Shown here in pieces: positions 1 to 3,756 of a stretch of DNA of 5,602 nt; position 1 is the stretch's first letter; the number at the start of each line of letters is the position of its first letter. The notes under the pieces are model-generated. The model searched no databases, was not told the DNA's origin, and saw only the letters and a program-made list of their open reading frames with translations. The translations under genes were made by a program, and so were the position numbers. Source of the DNA: Candidatus Omnitrophota bacterium (GTDB lineage Bacteria > Omnitrophota > Gorgyraeia > Gygaellales > Profunditerraquicolaceae); contig JAQTNB010000093.1 in the NCBI GenBank assembly GCA_028714055.1, positions 1 to 5,602 of the forward strand. The letters run 5' to 3'.

Positions 1-17
1 AATTCTACGATCTTCAT
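1..17 (-). CDS. Start of an unidentified gene, cut by the window edge
   Basis: Only the first five codons and part of a sixth are present (M-K-I-V-E). The call rests on the initiation site: an ATG at 15-17 preceded on the minus strand by AAGGAG (24-29) with a 6-nt spacer, which is near ideal. It lies 26 nt past the 3' end of tRNA-Gly and in the same direction, so it could be transcribed together with the tRNA cluster. The product cannot be identified from five residues. A chance Shine-Dalgarno plus ATG remains possible. Confidence 0.55.
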
Positions 18-42
18 TACGCTCTCCTTTGATGTGTTATAG

Positions 43-118
<76 letters not shown>

Positions 119-124
119 GTAAGC

Positions 125-268
125 CTACGTCTTTAACGAGCACCATATAAACGCTGCCACGAAAGCAATAAGCCCCGCCGCTATGACGGTGATTACCAGA
201 ATAAGCCACCAATTGTCTGGCTCGACTTCGTCAGTCAGCTTTTTGGCTAACCTGCTCCCGAGAGCCAT
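125..268 (-). CDS. Possible 47-residue single-pass membrane protein
   Basis: This short reading frame sits between tRNA-Leu and tRNA-Gly. Translation from the ATG at 268 gives 47 residues ending in TAG. Residues 1-19 are polar and charged (R6, K9, K10, then several acidic residues). Residues 20-42 are almost wholly hydrophobic and flanked by tryptophans (W20, W21 and W42), followed by a short tail ending K-T. This is a good single transmembrane helix. An in-frame ATG at 283 would add five residues. No Shine-Dalgarno stands before either start, which is the main argument against it. The stop lies 6 nt before tRNA-Gly. No family is recognised. It may be a real small membrane protein carried on a tRNA transcript, or a chance frame. 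Confidence 0.38.
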   Translation of the reverse strand: MALGSRLAKKLTDEVEPDNWWLILVITVIAAGLIAFVAAFIWCSLKT

Positions 269-299
269 CAATGGCCATCGCATGCGATTTACGCTTTAG

Positions 300-383
300 T
301 GGGCGGAAGAGGAGTTGAACCTCCAAGGCATTGCTGCCACGAGGTCCTAAGCCTCGCGTGTCTGCCAATTGCACCATCCGCCC
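300..383 (-). tRNA. tRNA-Leu (anticodon UAG)
   Basis: This is a class II tRNA with a long variable arm on the minus strand. The acceptor stem GGGCGGA pairs with TCCGCCC, the anticodon stem is CGAGG/CCTCG with loop CTTAGGA (anticodon TAG), and the variable arm lies between the anticodon and T stems. The T-arm has loop TTCAACT, and the discriminator is A, as expected for leucine. CCA is not encoded (the gene is followed by CTA), so the 3' end needs CCA-adding enzyme. It decodes CUA and probably other CUN codons. Confidence 0.96.
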
Positions 384-400
384 GAGCCTTTGCCCTCTTG

Positions 401-428
401 AGAATAAAAGCGAACCATCCCTCGGCAA
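401..428 (-). promoter_or_regulatory. Weak candidate promoter for tRNA-Leu
   Basis: On the minus strand TTGCCG (423-428) and TATTCT (401-406) are separated by 16 bp. Each matches the sigma70 consensus hexamers at four of six positions. A start about 7 nt downstream would give a leader of roughly 10 nt before mature tRNA-Leu. The -35 lies inside a 13-bp block (417-429) repeated at 628-640, where no matching -10 follows. This is inference from weak matches; read-through from tRNA-Lys is an equally good explanation. Confidence 0.22.
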
Positions 429-454
429 AAAAACATCCAGCCCCTCGCCTAAGC

Positions 455-483
455 ACGTCAAAATTCTTCAACAATTTTGACGT
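455..483. repeat. Hairpin 1: perfect 11-bp inverted repeat, 7-nt loop
   Basis: Arms 455-465 (acgtcaaaatt) and 473-483 (aattttgacgt) are exact reverse complements around cttcaac. No T-tract follows on either strand, so it does not look like an intrinsic terminator. It takes the place in module copy A that hairpin 3 takes in copy B, yet the two share no stem sequence beyond a run of A or T. Confidence 0.85.
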
Positions 484-495
484 AGGCTTCGGGAT

Positions 496-522
496 GGATT
501 TTTTTGCGGAGCAAAAAAATCC
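496..522. repeat. Hairpin 2: perfect 12-bp inverted repeat, GGA loop
   Basis: Arms 496-507 and 511-522 are exact reverse complements around the loop gga. The stem carries seven T in its 5' arm and seven A in its 3' arm, so read from either strand the T run comes before the GC core. This is the reverse of terminator polarity. The repeat ends two bases from the discriminator position of the broken tRNA-Lys copy, exactly as hairpin 4 does for the intact gene. Its outer bases are GGAT/ATCC where hairpin 4 has GTAT/ATAC. Confidence 0.9.
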
Positions 523-524
523 TA

Positions 525-615
525 TGAGCCTCCCGCGACTTAGCGAGCCCTCACTTACGTTTGGCAAGCATCCCGGCGCAGCTTTTTGCGCCGGGACGAA
601 CGCGGCACACCCACC
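525..615 (-). pseudogene. Partial tRNA-Lys copy (3' half), interrupted in the T-loop
   Basis: Positions 525-540 and 597-615 match 730-745 and 746-764 of the intact tRNA-Lys gene base for base (35 of 35). The match runs from the discriminator base up to the 3' strand of the anticodon stem and stops at the anticodon loop; the 5' half is absent. A 56-bp segment (541-596) splits the copy within the T-loop, after TTCG on the minus strand. It cannot make a tRNA. A 3'-half duplicate with its edge at the anticodon loop is the usual footprint of integration at a tRNA attachment site, but no integrase gene is present here. Confidence 0.8.
541..596. repeat. 56-bp insert ending in hairpin 5 (10-bp stem)
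   Basis: This segment has no counterpart in the intact tRNA-Lys gene. Its last 26 bases are a perfect hairpin: arms 571-580 (tcccggcgca) and 587-596 (tgcgccggga) around gctttt, with the stem ending exactly at the insertion boundary. The first 30 bases (541-570) show no clear structure. No target-site duplication can be identified with confidence. It may be a small palindromic insertion element, but only one copy is visible here. Confidence 0.7.
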
Positions 616-645
616 GTATCAACCCGTATCCCTCGGCAAAGCGCT

Positions 646-674
646 CGTACTTTTTGGCGGAGCCAAAAAGTACG
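646..674. repeat. Hairpin 3: perfect 13-bp inverted repeat, GGA loop
   Basis: Arms 646-658 (cgtactttttggc) and 662-674 (gccaaaaagtacg) are exact reverse complements around gga. The apex GC-gga-GC is the same as in hairpin 2. Five T lie in the 5' arm and five A in the 3' arm, again opposite to terminator polarity on both strands. Confidence 0.9.
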
Positions 675-690
675 TCGCTGCCTTCGGGAC

Positions 691-727
691 GTATTTTTTT
701 GCCTTGCAAAGCAAGGCAAAAAAATAC
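691..727. repeat. Hairpin 4: perfect 17-bp inverted repeat, AAA loop
   Basis: Arms 691-707 and 711-727 are exact reverse complements around aaa, making this the longest stem of the five. It resembles hairpin 2 with extra core pairs (CTTGC/GCAAG) in place of the GGA apex and with GTA/TAC in place of GGA/TCC at the base. Changes on one arm are matched by complementary changes on the other. It lies two bases from the 3' end of tRNA-Lys, so a precursor transcript would carry it as the 3' trailer. Confidence 0.92.
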
Positions 728-729
728 AG

Positions 730-802
730 TGAGCCTCCCGCGACTCGAACGCGGCACACCCACCTTAAAAGGGTGGTGCTCTACCGGATGAGCTAGAGGC
801 CC
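730..802 (-). tRNA. tRNA-Lys (anticodon UUU)
   Basis: This is a complete cloverleaf on the minus strand. The acceptor stem GGGCCTC pairs with GAGGCTC (one G-U pair), the D-arm is GCTC/GAGC, and the anticodon stem CCACC/GGTGG carries loop CTTTTAA (anticodon TTT). The T-arm is CCGCG/CGCGG with loop TTCGAGT, and the discriminator is A. CCA is not encoded (ACT follows). It decodes AAA and AAG. Its 3' half is duplicated 205 bp downstream at 525-615. No convincing promoter stands directly upstream, so read-through from frr is possible. Confidence 0.97.
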
Positions 803-824
803 AAATTTAGTTGTAAAGAGCATG

Positions 825-897
825 GGTCGATAGTCTATAGCCAATAGTCGATCGTGTAGCGTCTTGACGATTGACCATCGGCCATTGACTATTGACC
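825..897. repeat. Inverted repeat made of degenerate 7-bp units
   Basis: Arms 825-854 and 868-897 are reverse complements at 24 of 30 positions, around a 13-nt loop (855-867). Each arm is itself four heptads: on the plus strand gtcgata, gtctata, gccaata, gtcgatc; on the minus strand GTCAATA, GTCAATG, GCCGATG, GTCAATC. The consensus is GYCNATR, and every mismatch between arms falls at unit position 4 or 7. The structure begins 5 bases past the frr stop and could form a hairpin at the 3' end of the operon transcript. No T-tract follows it, so it is not a standard terminator. Confidence 0.75.
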
Positions 898-902
898 GAC
901 CA

Positions 903-1463
903 TTATACCTCTAATATCTCTTTTTCTTTATTCTTGAGCAATTCGTCTAACTTGGCAATATACCTGTCGACGATCTTCTGCAAATCTTCCACCGCGCGGA
1001 ATTTCTCATCTTCGGAGATCGCCTTGTCTTTTTCCATCTTCTCCAGGAGCTCCTTGCCGTCCCGGCGGATCGTGCGCAAGGAAACCCTGCCGTCTTCGGT
1101 CATCTTATGCACCAGCTTCACCAGCTCCTGGCGCCTTTCCTTGGAAAGCGCGGGAAGCGAGATCCTCACGGTCTTGCCGTCATTGGAGGGGTTTACCCCA
1201 AGGTTTGATTTCATGATCGCCTTTTCGATCTCGGCGATGCAGGAAGGGTCCCACGGCTGCATGACGATCATATGCTGGTCGGGAACGGATATGGAGGCGA
1301 GCTGTTTCAACAGGGTCGGGGTGCCGTAATAATCGATGTGCAGCCCCTCCACCAGCTGGGGATTCGCCCTGCCGGTCCTGACTTCCGCAAAGGAACGCAT
1401 GACCGACTCCTGGGCCTTCTTCATTTTTTCTTCGGTGGTATGCAAAACTTCCTTTGTCATCAT
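903..1463 (-). CDS. frr: Ribosome recycling factor
   Basis: RRF works with EF-G to split the post-termination ribosome from mRNA and tRNA in the cytoplasm. The 186-residue product has the family's usual length (E. coli 185). Visible family features are RTGRANP at residues 29-35, YYGTPTLLKQLASI at 45-58 at the hinge into the small domain, SNLGVNPSNDGKTVRI at 86-101, and a long charged C-terminal helix (about 110-185) completing the three-helix bundle. AGGAGG (1469-1474) precedes the start. The first ATG (1463) has a 5-nt spacer and the second (1460) has 8 nt, so either Met may be used. It lies 40 nt after pyrH as the last protein gene of the rpsB-tsf-pyrH-frr block, which is the usual bacterial order. 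The identification is secure. Confidence 0.98.
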   Translation of the reverse strand: MMTKEVLHTTEEKMKKAQESVMRSFAEVRTGRANPQLVEGLHIDYYGTPTLLKQLASISVPDQHMIVMQPWDPSCIAEIEKAIMKSNLGVNPSNDGKTVRISLPALSKERRQELVKLVHKMTEDGRVSLRTIRRDGKELLEKMEKDKAISEDEKFRAVEDLQKIVDRYIAKLDELLKNKEKEILEV

Positions 1464-1503
1464 AAACGCCTCCTGGGATCTAATGGTTTGCGTTTGAAAC
1501 CGG

Positions 1504-2232
1504 TTAATCGACGATAGTGCCTATCTTTTCGCCAAGCACCACGCGCTTGATGTTGCCTTTTTTTGTCAGGTTAAAAACTACGATGGGAAGTTTATTGTCC
1601 ATGCACAGGCTTACCGCCGTGGCATCCATGACCCTCAGCCGCTTCTTCAGCACGTCGATATATTTGAGCTTCTCAAATTTACGCGCCCCCGAAACCTTCA
1701 GCGGGTCAGCGGAATACACCCCGTCAACCTTCGTCGCCTTCAGGATCGCGTCCGCCTGGACCTCCATGGCACGCAGGGCCGCGGCGGTGTCGGTGGTAAA
1801 ATAAGGGTTTCCCGTCCCGGCCGCAAAGATGACGATCCGCCCCTTTTCCAGGTGCCTGATCGCCCTTCTTCTTATATAGGGCTCGGCGACCCGCTGCATC
1901 TCAATGGCGGTCATCACGCGGGTAGGCATATCCATTTTCTCAAGCACGTTTTGCAGGGCCAGGCCGTTGATCACGGTGGCGAGCATCCCCATATAATCGG
2001 CAACGGAGCGGTCCATATCCAGGCCGAGGGACGCGGTATTCTCCTGCCCCCGGAAGATATTCCCTCCGCCCAAAACGATCGCCACGTCCACCCGCAGTTC
2101 CCGGATCTCCCGGATCTGATGAGCGATGCTCACCAGGACCGCATGGTCGATGCCGTGCTCTTTTTTCCCCTGCAGGGCTTCGCCGCTGAGCTTGAGCACA
2201 ATCCGCTTATACACCGGCTTTCTGGACCCCAT
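1504..2232 (-). CDS. pyrH: Uridylate kinase (UMP kinase)
   Basis: It phosphorylates UMP to UDP with ATP in pyrimidine nucleotide synthesis. It belongs to the hexameric bacterial enzyme of the amino-acid kinase fold, unrelated to eukaryotic UMP/CMP kinases. At 242 residues it matches the usual size (E. coli 241). Motifs seen are VLKLSGEALQG at 12-22 (ATP phosphate binding), GGGNIFRG at 55-62, DYMGMLATV with D79 at the UMP-binding position, GTGNPYFTTDTAA at 139-151, and KVDGVYSADP at 168-177. The ATG shares one base with the tsf stop (TAATG), and its AGGAG (2237-2241) lies inside the last tsf codons with a short 4-nt spacer. This suggests translational coupling to tsf. The gene has no sign of damage. 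Confidence 0.98.
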   Translation of the reverse strand: MGSRKPVYKRIVLKLSGEALQGKKEHGIDHAVLVSIAHQIREIRELRVDVAIVLGGGNIFRGQENTASLGLDMDRSVADYMGMLATVINGLALQNVLEKMDMPTRVMTAIEMQRVAEPYIRRRAIRHLEKGRIVIFAAGTGNPYFTTDTAAALRAMEVQADAILKATKVDGVYSADPLKVSGARKFEKLKYIDVLKKRLRVMDATAVSLCMDNKLPIVVFNLTKKGNIKRVVLGEKIGTIVD

Positions 2233-2756
2233 TATTCTCCTACCCGGTACCTGATGAATTTATGCACGATAATGTTCTCCCCGACCTTAGCCACCAGGCT
2301 TGAAAGGTAATCCTTGATGGTGATCGAAGGGTCTTTGATAAAGGGCTGCTCAAGAAGGCAGTGCTCTTTAAAGAACTGCTCGTTGCCTTTTTCCTGTTCG
2401 GCGATCTCAGCGGGGACGTCTTCCCGCTTCAGGTAGGCCGGGCTGGTCGCGGCGACCTGCATCGCCACGTCCTTGGTAAATTGGGCGAAATCGCTGTTCT
2501 TCGCCACAAAGTCCGTTTCGCAGCCGACTTCAAGCAGGACGCCGATCTTATTGCCGGTATGGATATACGCCTCGACCCTGCCTTCCCTGGTCGAACGCGC
2601 CTGTTTTTTAGCGGCGATCTCCAGGCCCCGCTTACGCAGCAGCTCCTGCGCTTTCTTCAGGTCTCCGCCGGCCTCTTCGATCGCCTTTTTGCAGTCGGCG
2701 ATGCTGGAAGAGGTCATCATCCTCAATTCTTTGATCAAATCAAGATGTTTCTTCAT
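2232..2756 (-). CDS. tsf: Elongation factor Ts, short form
   Basis: EF-Ts releases GDP from EF-Tu so that it can reload with GTP and aminoacyl-tRNA. The N-terminal UBA-like domain (about 1-45) contains the DCKKAIEEAGGD signature at 21-32. The EF-Tu-contacting TDFVAKN motif is at 81-87, with D82 and F83 at the positions that insert into EF-Tu. The C-terminal KFIRYRVGE (166-174) is the family's usual ending. At 174 residues it is far shorter than E. coli EF-Ts (283) and closer to the compact Thermus-type proteins, which lack the second half of the core and the coiled-coil module. Both ends are intact, so this is a natural short form and not a truncation. The start follows rpsB by 7 nt, with a weak AAGG that overlaps the rpsB stop codon. 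Confidence 0.97.
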   Translation of the reverse strand: MKKHLDLIKELRMMTSSSIADCKKAIEEAGGDLKKAQELLRKRGLEIAAKKQARSTREGRVEAYIHTGNKIGVLLEVGCETDFVAKNSDFAQFTKDVAMQVAATSPAYLKREDVPAEIAEQEKGNEQFFKEHCLLEQPFIKDPSITIKDYLSSLVAKVGENIIVHKFIRYRVGE

Positions 2757-2763
2757 GTTTACC

Positions 2764-3657
2764 TTATACCTTCTTTCTTGTTTTCATTTTATCGTCAACG
2801 GGCCGCGCCTTGGCTTTTTTCCCCGCCTTGCCGCCGTCGTCCGCGGTGCCGGTTGTCGTCTCGACGATATCCTCTATTTCCTTGATCTTGACTTCTTCTT
2901 CGGGCAGCACGGCAGGGGCGTCTTCCTGGCTCTCCTGTTTCACGGCAACCCCGGTTTCCGACAGATACGAAAGGAATTTCTTGCGCCCTTCCATGATGGT
3001 ATCCGCCAAAAGCGTCGCGACCAGGCGGATGGATTTGGTGGCGTCGTCATTTCCGGGTATGGGAAATGCGACGAGGGCGGGGTTGGAGTTGGTATCGATA
3101 AGCCCGATCACGGGGATCAGGAGCCTGTTGGCCTCTTTGACCGCGGTCTCTTCTTTCTTGGTGTCGACGACGAAGATCGCCCGCGGAAGCCGCTCCATCT
3201 GCACGATCCCCGAAAAGTTCTTCTTAAGCTTGGTCAGCTCTTTTTCAAGCCTGGCGACCTCTTTCTTGGTAAGCTTCTGATACGTCCCGTCTTCGCGCAT
3301 CCGCTCGATATCCTTGAGACGGTTGATGCTCTTTTTAATCGTCGCCAGGTTCGTCAGGAGCCCGCCGGGCCAGCGCTCGGTCACGTAATACATGCCGCAG
3401 CGGAGCGCTTCCTGCTGGACGACCTCCTGGGCCTGTTTCTTGGTGCCCACAAAAAGCACCGTATCCCCTTTTGAGGTTATGTCCATGAGGAACTCCCTGG
3501 CCTTCGCCAGGCACCCCTCGGTCTTCTCAAGATCGATGACATAGATGCCGCTGCGCTCCCCAAAGATATATTTTTTCATCTTGGGGTTCCAGCGGGACGT
3601 TTTGTGGCCGAAATGCACACCTGCTTCTAACAGCTGTTTAATGAGTTCTGTAGGCAA
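2764..3657 (-). CDS. rpsB: 30S ribosomal protein S2, with charged C-terminal extension
   Basis: S2 is a late-assembling protein on the 30S subunit back, needed for S1 binding and initiation. The core (about 1-232) shows LLEAGVHFGH (9-18), RWNPKMKKYIFGER (22-35), RWPGGLLTNLATI (95-107), coiled-coil residues around 110-150, and FPIPGNDDA (198-206). The start is TTG at 3657, backed by GGGAGG (3663-3668) with a 5-nt spacer; the next in-frame Met is residue 27, inside the conserved fold. The protein has 297 residues against about 240 in E. coli. The extra 65 or so (233-297) are low in complexity, first acidic (EEEVKIKEIEDIVE) and then lysine-rich, and are probably disordered. It is first in the operon and is preceded by a good promoter. 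Confidence 0.97.
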   Translation of the reverse strand: MPTELIKQLLEAGVHFGHKTSRWNPKMKKYIFGERSGIYVIDLEKTEGCLAKAREFLMDITSKGDTVLFVGTKKQAQEVVQQEALRCGMYYVTERWPGGLLTNLATIKKSINRLKDIERMREDGTYQKLTKKEVARLEKELTKLKKNFSGIVQMERLPRAIFVVDTKKEETAVKEANRLLIPVIGLIDTNSNPALVAFPIPGNDDATKSIRLVATLLADTIMEGRKKFLSYLSETGVAVKQESQEDAPAVLPEEEVKIKEIEDIVETTTGTADDGGKAGKKAKARPVDDKMKTRKKV

Positions 3658-3727
3658 AAGTACCTCCCTTGTGACTGAATTTTTCTTGTTTAAATGCTTT
3701 TATTTCCCTGTGCCAAAATAATCTGTT

Positions 3728-3756
3728 AATATAACACTAAAATTTATTTCACGCAA
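3728..3756 (-). promoter_or_regulatory. Candidate sigma70 promoter of rpsB-tsf-pyrH-frr
   Basis: On the minus strand TTGCGT (3751-3756) and TATATT (3728-3733) are exactly 17 bp apart, in an AT-rich stretch. The -35 matches consensus at four of six positions and the -10 at five of six. Transcription would start near 3720, giving a leader of about 60 nt before the rpsB TTG. The -35 abuts the stop codon of the ABC transporter (3757-3759), so the ribosomal operon probably has its own start and does not depend on the transporter transcript. No leader fold resembling a known S2 autoregulatory element was recognised. Confidence 0.6.

Larger units (their letters stand above)
417..615. repeat. Tandem module, copy A: block, two hairpins, broken tRNA-Lys 3' half
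   Basis: In plus-strand order this copy holds a 13-bp block (417-429), hairpin 1 (455-483), a 'gcttcgggat' block (486-495), hairpin 2 (496-522) and a two-base gap. The tRNA-Lys 3' half follows, in two pieces (525-540 and 597-615) split by a 56-bp insert. The same order of parts occurs at 628-764, ending in the intact tRNA-Lys gene. Without the insert, copy A is 143 bp and copy B is 137 bp. The blocks and the tRNA pieces are almost or fully identical between copies, while the hairpins have diverged. It is probably a tandem duplication or an att-like duplication followed by change in the palindromes. Confidence 0.75.
628..764. repeat. Tandem module, copy B: block, two hairpins, intact tRNA-Lys 3' half
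   Basis: Copy B has the 13-bp block (628-640, identical to 417-429), hairpin 3 (646-674), a 'gccttcgggac' block (680-690), hairpin 4 (691-727), two bases and then the 3' half of the functional tRNA-Lys (730-764). The correspondence with copy A stops at the anticodon loop: here the sequence continues as ttaaaagg, the tRNA anticodon region, while copy A continues as gtatcaac. Read along the tRNA, the module is tRNA 3' end, hairpin, block, hairpin, block. Confidence 0.75.

Noticed and set aside
271..288. Short palindromes atggccat and atcgcatgcgat near the small frame's start
   Set aside because: They are 8 and 12 bp, common by chance, and no repeat of them or link to a known site was seen.
541..596. 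The 56-bp insert as an intron in a tRNA gene
   Set aside because: The host copy has no 5' half and cannot be a tRNA. The insert is too short for a group I intron and lies in the T-loop, not the anticodon loop.
496..727. Hairpins 2-4 as Rho-independent terminators for the tRNA genes
   Set aside because: A terminator needs a GC stem followed by a T run. Here the T run comes first and an A run follows the core, on both strands.
417..764. A CRISPR array
   Set aside because: There are only two long, complex units with internal palindromes and unequal length, not short regular repeats with unique spacers.
299..796. A 165-codon plus-strand frame across the tRNA region
   Set aside because: It runs antisense through tRNA-Leu and tRNA-Lys and through the hairpins. 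It is open only because these repeats lack stops in that frame; no ribosome site or recognisable domain was seen. The same holds for the overlapping minus-strand frames at 231-461 and 551-844.
806..840. A promoter directly upstream of tRNA-Lys (TAGACT, 16 bp, TACAAC on the minus strand)
   Set aside because: Each hexamer matches at four of six, and the -10 would lie very close to the mature 5' end. The -35 falls inside the heptad repeat, which makes chance matches likely.
2473..3474. A 333-codon plus-strand frame
   Set aside because: It is antisense to rpsB and tsf, both certain genes on the minus strand, and its translation shows no family features.
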